Positions 21,568 through 36,418 of a stretch of 64,000 nt of DNA are shown one piece after another. Made by a program: the position numbers and the translations under genes. The notes beneath the pieces were generated by a model. The model was not told the origin of the DNA and searched no databases. It saw only the letters and a program-made list of their open reading frames with translations. The first letter of the stretch is position 1. Each line of letters starts with the position of its first letter. The DNA is taken from the NCBI GenBank assembly GCA_963082975.1, contig OY720350.1:46578734-46642733 (forward strand), written 5' to 3'. The DNA is from Labia minor (taxonomy: Eukaryota > Arthropoda > Insecta > Dermaptera > Spongiphoridae).

Positions 21568-22143
21568 AAAAATGACAATAGGTCAATCAATGATCTGTAA
21601 GGTTATTTTTCTTTATTTACGATTTAATCATTTAGCAGGCACACATCAATCCTATTTATTTATTAGGTTTATATTTTTATAGCTAACAGAGGTTTATATT
21701 TTAATTCCCCTTGCAAAAGTGGATCGTCTATTTGTTTTGTAAATGTACATATATACACAATACATTCAGCAAAGAAACAAACTTTGTTTTTTTCTCCTTT
21801 TTCTCAACAAATATTTTTATGAATAATGTTGATTTAAAAAAAAAAATTCAAATTTTCTATCTCTGAATAAAAATAAAATGATTGATAGAATCATTTATAG
21901 AAAAAAATAATTCAACAAGGTATGAATTCTTATCAATTGATGAATCAACACCACATATCAACTATAAGATTAATAATTAGATTAAATTATAATTATACTA
22001 AGACTATGTAAATGTAAAATTTAATTAATAATTAAAATTATACTTCTATATATATATATAAGAACATAATATTTAACATTTCATGAGAAAATTTTTATTA
22101 TATATATTTCATTAATTAATACGATATGTTTATTGAAAAAAAT
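21568..22143. other. AT-rich DNA, no gene seen
   Basis: Nothing recognisable. Confidence 0.4.
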
Positions 22144-22738
22144 CTGGAGTGTCTCCACTCGAATATCTCGCAAATTTGAATTGGATTAAATAACATATAT
22201 TAATTTAAATTAAATTAAATTATAAATTAAAATTAATAAAGAATATAAATATAAATATTTATTTATTGGCTCTTTGTTGATGGCACCACGTCACGTGTTG
22301 GCGCGTGAGATTTGCAGTGTTAAAAAATTAATTCTGGTACTTTCAGCGATTCAATCAAGCTGAAATTCTATATATAGCAGTTTTATACAATTATTAATCA
22401 TGTGAAAAATTATCAAACATATATCTTTATTTTTACGGTCACTTTAGAAGAAAAAAAATCAAAACGTTGTAGGTAATGATCCTCTTCCGTTTGAGCTACA
22501 TTTCTCAAAAGTTGATAGAAAACTATGAATTTTGAATAATGCCCATGTACCGAATTTCATCATTCTAGCTCAATCCGTTTTTGCGTAATCTTGGTTACAT
22601 ACATACACACACACACACAGACAGACATTTTTCTCAACCTTAGTGAAAATGATTCAGGAACCTTTAAAACGTATAAAAACATCAAAATCTCAACATCGAA
22701 AATTTTCGTGATCGCAATACTATCTCTGGCGAGATAAT
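22144..22738 (-). mobile_element. Helentron-like element, copy G
   Basis: Near full-length, with a small deletion in the A/T tract and in the segment that reads CCAGCGCATG in other copies. The 5' palindrome is at the right edge with one change (GAGATAAT); the 3' hairpin is at the left followed by AGATTTTTT. Confidence 0.8.
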
Positions 22739-22884
22739 AAAAAAAAAAAAAGAAAAAAAAATTAAATTAAAATTTTGGAATCAAGTGTGAAAGGATCAAT
22801 TAATTCTTATCTTTGATTTTGTTTGTCCCAATGATTTTTATTGCTAATAGATTTGAATAAATAATTTCTATCGTAAATGAACGT

Positions 22885-23110
22885 GTCCCCACTATAAGCC
22901 GCCCCCTCGATCTTCCCTTCCCTTGACGAAGTCCCCTCCAACGAAATGAGCCGCCGCCTTCCAACTGGCTTCGCGCTCAGACCATCGCGTACCGTTCAAC
23001 TGTTGAGAACACGAATCGAACATCCACCCGTGTGCCAGCAACCCACTCAGCCGACACTACTCCACTTCTATTTTGCTCGTTCTCGTCTAAGTCAAAAACC
23101 AACCAACCTC
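22885..23110 (+). other. Candidate 5' exon with promoter
   Basis: A GC-richer block stands out in AT-rich surroundings. It has ACTATAAGCC (TATA-like) near 22890, pyrimidine-rich CTTCCCTTCCC about 30 bp downstream, and a strong donor GTAAGT at 23111. The frame from 22946 runs through the donor without obvious protein similarity, so it may be untranslated. The thymosin gene at 49.6 kb needs an upstream non-coding exon, and this is one possible source, but 26 kb separate them and another gene could own it. Confidence 0.3.
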
Positions 23111-26100
23111 GTAAGTACCAATTCTCACCTTTCTCACACGCATACCCACCCACATATTCATCACCAAAATATTTATTAGAATAATTATAAAAAAAAAAAA
23201 AGAAAAAATATTTGTTTATTATTATTTTTTATTTAATAATAAAATATAAATTAAAAATTAAAATTTTGATTTTTATAATATATGTTTTAATTGATTTCAA
23301 TAAAGTATATATAATATTTTATTTTTATTGTGCAAACATTTATTATTAATAATAAAATAAATAAATAAATATATAAACCCTTTTATTTGTATTAAAATAT
23401 ATCTTTTACAAAATTTTTATTTATGGTAAATATATATATATATTTATATATATATATATTTGTTCCTATTTATATATCTAATTTTATAAAATTGAATACG
23501 TCATTTTATTTATTTTTATTCATATTTATTGAAATTTTGTTGTTTTTTTTGTTTATAATAAATAAAATTAAAATTTTAATATAATATATTATTTTAGATA
23601 TGTATATTTCATGATGAACATTAAATAATATTCATTATATTTTATCTCAAATAAAAACTATATTCAATTAATTTATCAACCTAGAAAAAATTTAATAAAA
23701 ATAATAATAATATAAAATTTAAAAAAATTTATTATTTTTTTTTATATATATATGAAAATCAATGTAAAATAATAAATTTTGAAATAAAAAAAAAAAAAAA
23801 ACAAAAAACTAAAAATGATATTGTCGTTATTTTCGAAATTTTGATTATAGGTATTATTTTCAATCGAATGGTAAAATCCGATCAATACGTGTCTATTTTC
23901 AAATGTGAGAATGTTAATCGGATAATGTTGCCGTCTGTTCATAGTGAGGGGCTTTTGACCCCATCTGCGTGGGTCTACCTGTTCAAACTCCCTTCCCACG
24001 TTCGACTTAATATTTAACGTGAACATATTTATAAAATTGAATACAAGCAAATTGAAATCTATTTCTTAGATGAGTACAATATCAGACAGATGGTCCAGAG
24101 GAGGTGTCGTTCGTTCGGTCATCTTTCGAAAGAGAGGCAGTGAAACGTGCAGACAGTCAGCCACTGGAAAACTTGTTATATTATTATGCACAGAGAATAC
24201 ATACATACCAAGCATTCGTTCAAAGAAATATAATTTATTAATATCGATGACCTCTTGGACTTGAAATTAAATCTAAAAAAAATGACCAAATAAAAGAAAA
24301 AGAGTTTTTAATACTTATATATATATATATTTATTTATATAATATTTTATTAGTATTATTTATGTATTGAAATTATTATATTTATTTATTAATTGAATAA
24401 AAAAAATATTTTGATTAAAGAAATTCAAATTTTCAGATAATTTGTTTTGTTTTTAATTTATTAATTTTTTTTTTTAATTAAAAACTTATTAATTAATTTT
24501 AATTTGCAATTAAATAATATTTATACATATTTTAAAATTTTTAATTAATATTAATAATTTTTGTTTAGAAAAGAAATTAATAAATTAAAAACACAAAACA
24601 AAATTAATTCTTTATTCTCTTTTTATAACTTGAATCTTTATTTGATGAAAAATTTATAATCAGGAATTCATTTCCTGCTTTCTTTCCATCTGCGTGCACC
24701 TGCCTAATTCGACCCTCGTACTATGATATCAGGTGAGCCGAGGGATGCATCCTTCTTAGTCAACAGCAACAAACATTTTTTTTTTCAATACCTGTTTAGG
24801 TGTTCTTCCTTGTTGGTAGATTTAAATTCAATCATTCATTGATAAAGGCAAATGGTGTTTGAAAATTTCTCGATAGGCAATGTTTCATTCTGATAACATT
24901 CTACCTTGGACAAGTTAAAAAAAACAAATGGGAGATTACATATTTTACTAGGTCGTAAAGATTGCATTGCTGAAAGACGATAATGATAAATAAGATATTT
25001 GAACAAAAAAAAAAATTCTCCAACTACGACAGACTAGCCAGAATGTCATCAATTTTGCATATGCCGGTTCTTTCGTTTACTTGCAGTCCCCCTCTTTTTA
25101 ATAACACCTGTCCCTTCTTTGGAAGACTTCAGGTTTCAAATATGAATATTAATCAGAGGCCCTCTTTGGGTTTAAAACCCTTATAAACTCGAAATAGCAT
25201 TTAATTTAGTTTAATGAAACCATTTTCCCATTTAAATACAAGAATAATATTATTAAAAATATTATACTTTAAATTATTTCTTATATCTTCTAGAATGTTG
25301 AAGTCTCCAAGGCAAGGTTTGAAAGAAATAGGCTTAATTTGAATTTATTTTCTTTTTTAGTTTTTGTATTAAGAATTTATAAAAAAGAAAATACTTTTTA
25401 ATGTTAATTTTAAAAACATTAAAATTTCATTAAAAAAAATTCCACTTTGATTTATATTATTATATATATTAAATATATATATATGTAAAGAGAGGGTATA
25501 TATATAAAAAGGGGGGATTATTAATTTATCTGGCAAGGTCAACTGAATTCATCACAAAACCAATTTTTTTTTTTAATAAGTGAAATAATCCATCATCATT
25601 TTATAAAAGTGTGCTATTTAATACAAGTATTTGAAATAAATTTGGATAAAATTATATTAAAAAATAATTTAAAGAAAAAAAGAAAAAGAATAAGTGAGCC
25701 TCCTTATATTTTAAACCAATGAGCTCTGGATAAAAGGATTCCACTATACTATACCTTGATTATTATTTATTTAACAAGAGTAAATTTATTTTTTCTAAAT
25801 CATTATCATATTTAGTTTAATAAAACTTTTTCTTTTTAAATATAGAACAAAAATTATTATTTCTGAATAGTTAGAATTGGTTAAAAAAAGCAAAACCAAT
25901 ATCATAATTAACACAATCTACTTTTAGAAAATTGTTATCTTTTATTTGAATATATTTTTATGTTTACTGGCAGCACGAAAGACTAACTGTCAGGAAATTG
26001 TTTTTTATTTTATCCATACAACTTAATTCTAAATCAATATTCATTGATGTCTTGTTAAGTTCTTCATTATATTGTATATACGATAAATTAAATTTAAATG

Positions 26101-27186
26101 CATGTAAAATCAAAAAACAACATTCAATTATTAATTAAGCTATGTTCTTCATAGCTTGTATTATAAGCAAAAAATAAAAATATAAAATGTATTATTGTAA
26201 TTTTGCTAATGATCTATTTTAACATGCGAAATATTTTTAATTAATATGAATTAGATAAAGAGATATAAATGATAAATATTAATGGATTTTTATTTATTTG
26301 TTTATTTATGTTATTGTATAAAACCGAGTACGGCGAAGTAATTCGTAATTAATTTTCTAAATGAATCATTTGAAAAAAAAAACAAAAAAAAAATCTTTAA
26401 TGAAATAATTAAAATTGATGATGAAAACAAAATTATAATTAAAGAAGATTTTTTTGAGTATCAAATCACTGTTTACCGGATAATAACAAAAAAAAGAACG
26501 TTGTCAGTTTCTATCAATTAGTAGTAGTATTTTTTTTTAATTTGAATATATATGTACATATCAACATGTATTTAATTTAAAATATTTCTAATTTATCGAA
26601 ATAAAAAACTGAATGTTTGTATATGTAGACGAGACCCCATTAATTATACTAATACGGTGGATTTATAATTTTTGAACTTTCATTTATTAATAGAAAATAA
26701 TAATATCGTTCAGTATGTAATTAGAAATCAGATAGAGTGAATTTATCCTCCACCCACTGGGTAAAATTGAAGCTTGAGGGCAAACGAATAGGCGTTTTGT
26801 TTTGAATGAATATTAATAATCCCCGAATGATAAATGAATGAAAAAAGTGGTTATCGAAATCATTATTACGAGAAATTTAATCATTTTGAAATTCAATAGG
26901 ATATCATTTAGTAATAGTGGAAATTATATTCACAATTAGAAATATATACATTGGGAGAGGAAATTATAAAAAGAAAATAAATAAATCAGAGAGATTGTAA
27001 TCCCATCTCTACCCTAACAACCTTAAAAAGAAAAATTTTATAGTTTTTAATAAAAGCCACTAAACAATATATGAATATTTTTGTGGTCATATTAAATTAT
27101 CAAAAAACATAGAATATTTGATTGTACTTAAGAAAAGGTGAAAAATATTTATTGAATTCACATATCCTAGGGTATATTATAGGTAT

Positions 27187-27229
<43 letters not shown>

Positions 27230-30200
27230 TATATAATAACTTATTTAAGAAATAATAAAATAATTTTTTTTTTCAAATGGACAAACACTATCTATATTCT
27301 CAAGTTGCTTTAAGGATGAACATTCTTTAACCACGTCGTCATCGGCTCAGGTAGATAAAGAATAAAAATAAACTGAAAATTTATACTATAAGCAGAAATT
27401 GCATAATAAATATTTTTTTATTTTTTTGTTTTATTTCTTAAACTAACTACCATTAATAATAATTAGATAGTATTTGGTATATAATTATTTTTTATACATG
27501 TATTTAAAAATGTATATTTTAAAAATTTTCGGATTGATTTTCAATTTTTTAATTTTCCATTGTAGTTATTACCTTATGAATAAAATAATTTTAAATTGAA
27601 AGGAAGAAAAAAACATACCTCGTATTAGTCATTAAAAAAAATAATTATGTAGGTTGAAATTTTTTATTTAAAATTTATGAGAGATGGGGGTGTCAAATTA
27701 TATATTTTTTATAATAAAATTTGTAAAAAATTAATAATAAATAAACTAGTATATATACATATATTTTTTTTATAAATATTAATATTCTAATGATTTAGGT
27801 ATTTGTTTCTAATTTTTTAATATATTATAATGAATTTTAATATAAATATAATTAATAATTTATAAATATATAAATTTGAATAATTTATAAAATGAATAAT
27901 GCTTTAAATTTTATATATTTTATGATTTTTAATTTATTCTAATATTTATTTACAATTCAACATTTTTACTAATTAAAAAAAAAATGACAAACATTTACTT
28001 TATTAGTCACAGTCAAGAAAACTTTTTAATTATTTTTATTTATAAGAATTTTAATCTTTTAACTGTTTCTTTTATTTATTTATTTTAATTACTATGACTA
28101 TACATATTTTTTTTTGTTGAAATCATCAACAACATAAATATAATATTAGATATATTAATTCAGTTTATAAATTAGTTTGACATCTAAAAATATATTTTAC
28201 TGATAAATTGTTATAATTTAAATAAGTTAAATTTTAATTATTATAATAAAACTAAGTGTGTGCTCGTAAAATATGAAAATATACGAATATATATATAATC
28301 TATTTATTTTATTATATTATCCATTAAATTTTTTTCATTAAAAAGGACTTGAGTGGTAGAATGCTATATTTAAGCATGTAGATTAAATAATTTAGATATG
28401 ATATAGAACATGCATAAAAATTTATCAGTGCAAATACTAATTGAGTATAACAAATTATATTCATTATATTATTCATTTTCTTCATCTTCATTTAAGTAGG
28501 TTTAGGATATTTTTATTGAGATCGCCTTTCATCAATATTAATTAAAAAAAATATACTGTGATACTTGTATATAATAATTTATCGATATATTAAGAAATTA
28601 ATAAGAAACTAAACAGACAAGATTTTAATTTAATTAAATAAATAGTAAAAAAAAAATTTTAAAAAAATGTGAATAAATAAAGTTAAATATATTATAAAAA
28701 ATAAATGATATATTTTTCATATTTTTAAAATAATTTAAAACAATGAAGAGATCCTGAAGGTGTCAATACAAAATAAATATTTGTGTATAATTTAATTAAT
28801 TTGAATTTTATCTTAATATCTATTAAAATTATTTATATGTATTATCTATATATATAATCTGATCATTTTGTTCCTTATAATTCTCCAAATCTTTATACGT
28901 AATGTATATTTAATAATTTTTTTTCAGTATTCATTTATAATTGATGATGAGATATTAAAATTTATTTTTTTTTTTTTATTTTTTAATCATCAATAGTGAA
29001 TCATATATTATTTGGAATTTTATATTATTTTTAATATTTCTTATCTGTATTTTCTCTCTAATCTTAAAATTACGTGGTTGTTTGTTTATATTATTGACTA
29101 AATTTAATTATCTAGTTTACTCATTCCTTTTTTTTAAAAAAAATATATATACTATGTATTTTCACTATAATTTTGCTGCTTATAACAGGTTTGATCTGTT
29201 TTATCTTTAGGTCTATTTAGGAGGGCATTATTAAAAAGCTGTTAGTTTCCTTATATAAAAATTTAAAAACATAAAGTCTACAGTATAAAATGTTTAAAAA
29301 AAAAATTTTAATTTAATTTAAAATTTATTTCTTGATATATAATATAAGTATAATATATTAGTTTATTCGTGTGTGTTTTGACTTATAGTTAAATTTTTAA
29401 TATTATAGCCGTTGTAGTTGAAATAAAATAATTATTTAAAATGGTTAATTTCGATTTAAAAACAAAAATTTATTTACTTTTATCTTTTAGATATTTAGAT
29501 GAATTATAAATATAGAAAAAAAGTTCTATATGAAATTTTTCATAATTATATTAATAATTAATGCTTTTTCAAAATTTCTAAAATGTATTAATTTGTCTAA
29601 TTATTTTTTTAATATTTCTGTTTAATAAGAAGAAATATATATTTGTATATATTTTATAGGAATAAAATGAAATTAGATATATGTTAAGGCGTAAATAAGA
29701 TAATTAAATTTTCTTTGCAAAGTAATGTTAAAATACAATTCATAAGCAAAACGTAATTATTAAAGTGTTGTTTAACATTTTATTGAAATTCTTTGTCCTT
29801 TTGACGTACATTTCAGCAAGAAAACGGGAAAGCATCACATATCGCATAATTACAGAAAATTATTAGATCACTCTGATGAATAATTTCTAATGAGTGAGCC
29901 CTTGAATATTTACTGTTAATTTCTAATAACAATGAAAGAAGTTGAATGTAAAATGTCATTTACCCGAAATGAATTAATACAAGAAATTCTCATACATCTA
30001 ATATAATCCATTTAAGATCAAATATATTTAATGACACTTTTATCTTGGTATATATATTACCCCTTTTAAGTTTATTAATAAAATTTAATTACAATTTTAA
30101 TTATATTTACTTACATTAAGAAAATTATAATAATTGATTGATCTCATCAATATATTTTTGTTGATACTATGTATTTAATTATTCTATGACAAAGATAAAA

Positions 30201-30790
30201 ATAAATATAAAAATAAAATAACTTAAAAAAAAAATAATTCAATTAAGAGTTTAATCTCAGGAGAAAAAAATTATATTGGTAAAACATGCTCAATCTTGGG
30301 TTATGTCTTGGAGCAGAAGGAAACCCTTTGTAGATTGTAGATTTAGAATATATACTAAAATAAGTACATATAAATTAAAACTTCTTGTTCTTCTAAAGTC
30401 CCTCCTATGCTTCTAAAAAGTAACTTTTGCTTTATATATATATAATAATTCAAAGTCCATTTTCTAATAAGAAAAAAAAATATGTCTATTTTCGATAAAA
30501 ATTCTTTTTAATACCTACAAAATATTTCCGGTGAGATTTCAAATTTTCATTTCTCCATCTGTTTTTGTAAGGTGAAAGTGAATTTGTTGTTTGATAGTAG
30601 AAAGTAAATTTAATAAATTGGTTAAAGAATGCAGACACCAACATTTATAATGAAAATAAAAGTAATTTCGATCAACTCATATCCATCTATTTTAATTAAA
30701 AATGTGTGTGTATTTTTTAGAATTAAAAAATAAACACATTTAAAAAAAAAAATAAATTTAAAAGCCATTGATAAACAAAGGATTTTTAAA
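23111..30790. other. Long AT-rich stretch with small islands, no gene seen
   Basis: Mostly A/T. Islands: 23925-24005 (GGGGCTTTTGACCCC imperfect palindrome), 24070-24185 (GTCGTTCGTTCGGTCATC, TTTCGAAAG) and 24670-24770 (GTGCACCTGCC E-box; TATCAGGTGAGC donor-like). Microsatellites: (TA)n at 27190-27227 and several shorter ones. The open frames in this interval are low complexity. Confidence 0.35.
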
Positions 30791-31095
30791 ATAGTTGGTT
30801 GATAAGCCTCTGGGTTATTTCTGTAATTTATTTGGGTTAAAAATAGAGGCCTTTGTTCTGGCACGGTTCTATCGGTTGTCATCATGGTTTTGGGGTTGGG
30901 TCCAGACGTCTGCCCTTTACTGGGGGAGTTTCACCCCCTCAATAGTAGCGGTGGCTCTTTCCAGCCAGCTGAAACTACTCGCTAGCTCTCCTAGGTTGTT
31001 GACACAGCGTGCGATTCAGGAGTTCTTGAGATGGGAATTAGCGCGGAACTCCCAAGAACAATCCTCTCCATTGCCTACTGTAATTATTCTTCTTT
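30791..31095. other. Unassigned GC-rich island
   Basis: About 300 bp of clearly different composition, with GGGGGAGTTTCACCCCC (hairpin), GCTAGCTC and CAGACGTCTG palindromes. A 101-codon plus-strand frame (30795-31100) has no domain I recognise. It could be a transposable-element piece or a regulatory block. Confidence 0.3.
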
Positions 31096-34000
31096 TATGA
31101 ATGCGTAGGAGAGAAAAGAACAACATCATATCCTGCCCTAGAAACGTCTTTTTTTAAGAAAAGATTAATTTCTTTTCTTCTGGCTGACAAATGCAAATGA
31201 TTTAAGAACAAAAAATTAGATTAAATTTAATTTTTAAAAAATAGATTTAATCTTTTTCTCTGGAAAATAAATTTTCATATAATATCAATAATTTGTATGC
31301 ACATTTTTAGAATAAATAAGATCTCTGTCTGATATGTAGTCAGAGTCAATCTATTTATTTAAAAGGTATCTTCCTATAAAGATTAGATGAAATACCAGTT
31401 TTGTGAATGTGATTATATTTATTATGACTTTTGATAAGTAATTTTTCTTGGAATGGATAAATCAGGATGGAGGTGATTTCGCATTAAACTCATCCTTGAT
31501 TGAGTAAAAAGAAATTTAGTAAAATACACATAACACTTAATTAATAATAACCCACTTTTATAAATTTCTCATAGACATATCAATAATTATATATATTTTT
31601 TTTAAAAAATATACAAAAAATATATATTTTCATCATTTTTTCGATTTTTTAATTAACTAAGTATATTCAGTTAATTTTTATAAATAAATTCATGTATTAA
31701 AATGAATTAAATTCAGATATAAATATTCTTTCTATATAAAAATGTTTTTTTTTTCAAAATGTTTATTAAAAAAACACTCTCCAGATGGTTAAGTAGAAAA
31801 AAAATTGACTTACCGAAGAGATGACTAGTCAAGGTCTTGTAGAGATTCCGTCCCCAAAAGCCAACCTTTTTCCATCTTCTTAAAAATGTCCTTCAAAATA
31901 TGAAAGAAAAAAAAGCGAGAAATTGATTAGTTTTGATAAAATAGAATGAAATATAAGGAAAAATAAAAATTTTAAGAATAAATATTACTTCTCTATGGTC
32001 TGATGACTTTTCTAATCCAATCCCAAATTCAATTCTAAAGAGCAGATGCTTAAAAATATATATATCTCATTGTGGTCCACAAGTTAAGTATCTTCCTTAA
32101 CACTATCACAAATCCACAAACGAACAAAATAACATTCAGAGAACACTCTAAGACCTGGTAATTAAATTTATGAAATTAATGAATAAACATATATAAATAC
32201 AAATACAAATATAAATTATATATAAATTGTATTTAAAAAAACATGAAAGCATTTATCGATCAGATAATCTTTTTGAAATAAATTAGAATTACAAAAATAT
32301 ATTCAGAATAAAACATATAACCATTATAAATAAGATCTATATGTATCAATAAAAATTAATAAATATACATATATAAAAAATTGGTACATAATTAATAAAC
32401 ATTAAAAAATAACAAATAAAATGTGTAAATTCCCAATAAACAGACAGAATTAAAATCATTAGTGATAAAATTTTAAATAATATATGTATATAATTTAAAA
32501 AATTTGAATTGTGTGCCTCCAGGGAATTGTAATGATTGATTCCAAATGGTTGTGTGTGTGTGTGTGATCTCGAAGAACTACTTCCCCTTAATGCCATTTT
32601 CATAACACTAAAATAATATAATAATAATAATATAATTAAATACAATTATTTTTTATTTATTATTTTCTTGAGAAATATAAATAATTAATCATATTTTATA
32701 AAATAAAAAAAAAAAAATACGTAATATCTTCAAAAAATTAATTTTTAAATTTTAATTATTCGATTTTCTTTTGATCAAAGTATTTATTATTTTAATAAAA
32801 AAATTAAAGTTTATTCCTTAAAAATCAGTTTTTTTTAATATTAATTTAATATTTTAGTACAAAAAATATATTTTTCAAATTTCTTATAGAATATTATCAA
32901 TATTTTTGTTTTATATTTAGTCTATAGGTAATTATTATATATTATATATTATTTATATTTAAGTTTGAATAATTATTTAATATATCGAAAAAATATATTA
33001 TATCTTACAATTTTATAAAAACACCTCCTATATTTTAGTGGAGAAAATAATAAAATATAAATATATTATAATACATATTTTTTCATATCAATTTTTATAG
33101 AATGTTTCTTATTTCTTTAAAAAGAGAAAATATTTTCAATCATGATCAATAACAAATTTATAGATAATATGGTAATTAATGAATCTTATCTTTTTGATGC
33201 ATTGAAAAGAAAACATTATATTTTCAATTTATAAGATTTCTTTTTAAATGAATCATAAGATAAATATATTCACTGATATAGAAAAAAAAAACAAAAGCAT
33301 ATTGATACTCCGAACTTATCAGTACATATTAATAATTTATATTATATAACAAAAAATATTATTTTTTATTTTATTTAAAAAAATTTTACTCCATTTTTAA
33401 GATATTATATTTTACTACCAATTTCACACAAAAAAGTCACATTAATATTATATATATTTAATATTAATTATTTTCCTTAAATATTTATTAATTAAAATTC
33501 TTTCCTATCTGGAAAATATAAATCTATAAATAATATTACCTACCTCTCCTTACTATCTTTTAGATAATACCTATAGTTCATCAACCCATAAATATGTATA
33601 TATACTCACAAAACCTATAAATTTTGATTTATATTAAAAACCTTTAGAAAAATTTATTAGATTTGTTTTATTTTCTAAAAATTATTAAACCATTTGAATA
33701 ATCAAATTTTTATTTTTATTGACGTTTGTTAATTAATTACCGATATGAAAAAAAAATAAATAATTTCTTAAAATTATTTTACCTAAAAATGGTAACTATT
33801 CATATCTATTCTTTAGCTCAAAATCCTAATAATATTGGGACATATTATGTCAGTTCAAAAATATTCAAAATCAAAAAGGCAAAGATATAAAAACACAGAT
33901 TTATATAAATACTGATTTTTGTTAATCTAATAAGTATACAAATTAGAGAGCTTAATGTATAATGTATCTATTTAAATACTCTTTTTATTTAATCCAAATG

Positions 34001-35670
34001 ACCCAAATTTTGATCTCTTAACTATGATTTGTAGTGTTAAATTAGATCATTGGTCTAATTATAATAATTTAACAAGATGGTTGATATAAGCAGTCTTAAA
34101 TTGCATTACAAATCATAATTAAGAAAAAATAAATGTGGAATTTATGTTTGACACATAAAAAGAAGTTATTCCGAGATCTTCTGAATGAATAAATTATTAA
34201 TAAAAAAATATTTCATTAAATATCTTCAGTTAGAAAAATAATAAACCTAGAAATAAAATAAAAAATGTTTGTTATATAATTAATAAATTAATGTTTTTAT
34301 CAATTCTTAACATTATTTTTTATTTATTTCAATTATTAATTGGAAATAAAAGAAGGATAAAGATATACTTTTCTTATTTATAATATTATTAATATATATA
34401 AAGTAGAAAAAAAAATATAAGTAAATTAGCTTCAATCCCTCTCCAAGGCTATTTCAAATGACTCACACATAGGATCAATGAAAATAGATGTTGCGTTATG
34501 TACATTTTTTTTTTTTTTGCTTTTACTCTAATTCCTCTCTCTACAATATTTGTTAAGGGTGATTCAACAAACTGCATAAATAAAATGTGTAAAAAAAAAT
34601 AGATGAAGTAAAAAAACATATAAACATTTTAACAGATGTAAAAGATCCCTAACTTAATTTTTCCCTCCCTATTTTTTTTTTACTAATGATTTTCATATGG
34701 TGTGAATTTTTTTAACAGTACATCCCTCTTCAACTCATTATTATTTTTAACAACTACCAAAGTATATTTTGAATAGATTAGTGAATTATTTTAAAATCAT
34801 GAGAACATTTTTTTAAAAATATTTTCAATAAAATTTTATAAAAATAAATTTTAATAAATAGAATTGTATAATTATAAAATAATTAATTGGCAATTCACTT
34901 AATTATAATGATTGATTAATTCATAACCATCATGTTTAGTATGATCTAGTGAATTAAATATTTATTAAATTATTTATTTCTGTCTTCCGTGAATTTAGTA
35001 ACTTGATTATGAGCGTTTCTCATAATGGAGCTACTAAATTCATAATTTAGATAATCGTTGTCACTTTGCACATTAGAATTTTATATTAATAAAAATTTTA
35101 AATAAAAGAAATCATAAAAAATGTTATTTGTCATTATAATAAATAATAATATTAATGTTAATTGTAATTGTATTGCCTTAAAAGAAGAGAGAATTTATCA
35201 CATTCTGAAAATGTAATTTTCTATCAACTTTTAACTTTCAAGTGATTCAAAGTCCGTGTTGATTTACACATTTAGAATCGTTGTTCTGGCAAAAGTCTAT
35301 TTATGGAAAAATGCGAATTATTGACCACAAAGCAATCATAAGCAGTCATATTGATTGACATTTGATACAATGTTGTCATTTTAAAAAGCGAACCTGTAAA
35401 AAAAACATCCTTTATTTTATAATTCAAAAGTTGTATATTATACTTGTATAGCTCTTTTTAATCCAGACTTACTCTAGAATAAAATAAAATATTATAAAAC
35501 TTTTTGATAATGAAATCCGATTGGCCAACCAAAAATCCATTTGATACTAACAAAAAGAAAATTTAACAAGAAAATTCCATTATTTCCCCTGGTCCAAATG
35601 ACCTTATTTGAAAGCTTAGTAATTCCTTCATAAATATATATCTAATAAAGGATTAGTCTTAAATGGTTCT
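31096..35670. other. AT-rich DNA, no gene seen
   Basis: Featureless A/T sequence with homopolymer runs and a (GT)n of about 8 units near 32552-32567. An imperfect inverted pair is visible around 34020-34125 (ACTATGATTTGTAGTG-like and its complement). Confidence 0.4.
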
Positions 35671-35870
35671 TGATCTATCCCACTTGAATTCTGACAGAGA
35701 GAGAGGGAGATCCATTAAAATAAAAATCTAAGTTATGCGTCGTAATTTCAAGTGACCAATCTGAGATGAGCCGAGTTGAAATGCCGTCACCGGACCTTTT
35801 CAATTCCCCTTTGAAAGCACTTCCTGTCAGCTCACACGCTGGACGAGAAGTTCTCACTCTCCTCCTCTTA
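35671..35870. other. GC-richer island
   Basis: Contains GAGATGAGCCGAGTTG, CCGTCACCGGACC and CTCACACGCTGG. Short frames on both strands overlap it without recognisable domains. A regulatory block is the most likely reading. Confidence 0.25.
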
Positions 35871-36113
35871 TTTCAAAATTTCTCTTCTGGATATTTATTA
35901 TATATTCTAATAAATATAAATAACAAAACACACACCATTTACTGTATATTTACTTTGAGAGAGTGCAATGAGATGAGTTTTTTTCTCTCTCTCTATTATT
36001 TATGGATATATAAAAGAAAATAAATTATTTTGGCCTATTTTGGTTTAAAATTGGAAATTTCTCAATTAATATATACTTATTATTTTTCAATTTTATATAT
36101 ATATATATATATA

Positions 36114-36418
36114 GGACCTGGTTCACCAAGCCGCGGCTCAGTACTTTAAAAAAATTATCCCTTATAAACTATTTATATTTAAGATTAAGATTATTATTTA
36201 AAATAAATAAACGACAAAATATATTAAACAATTTCAAAGAATATAAATTTAAAAAAAAATAGTCATAAAACATACAGCCCTTAAACGTACGTATGTATTA
36301 ATGCACCGAAAAACAGAAAAGTATGGCCTGTGGATATAACATAATATATATTTCGTAAATGGATTACACAATATTATTAAAATAAATATTTTTAATTTTA
36401 TTACTATCTCGCCAGATT
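36114..36418 (+). mobile_element. Decayed RTE-like fragment
   Basis: It begins GACCTGGTTCACCAAGCCGC and GGCTCAGTACTT, a variant of the hairpin start at 38848 and 39089. It shares the AAATATTTTTAATTTTAT block with that cluster and ends at a 14-bp stub of the Helentron-like 5' end (ACTATCTCGCCAGA at 36403). Confidence 0.35.

Noticed and set aside
22946..23179. 77-codon frame MSRRLPTGFALRP...
   Set aside because: Runs through a strong donor site into low-complexity sequence; more likely untranslated exon than protein.
23111..30790. Hidden coding exons in the long AT-rich stretch
   Set aside because: No block with codon-like composition bounded by acceptor and donor sites was found; small islands lack recognisable protein.
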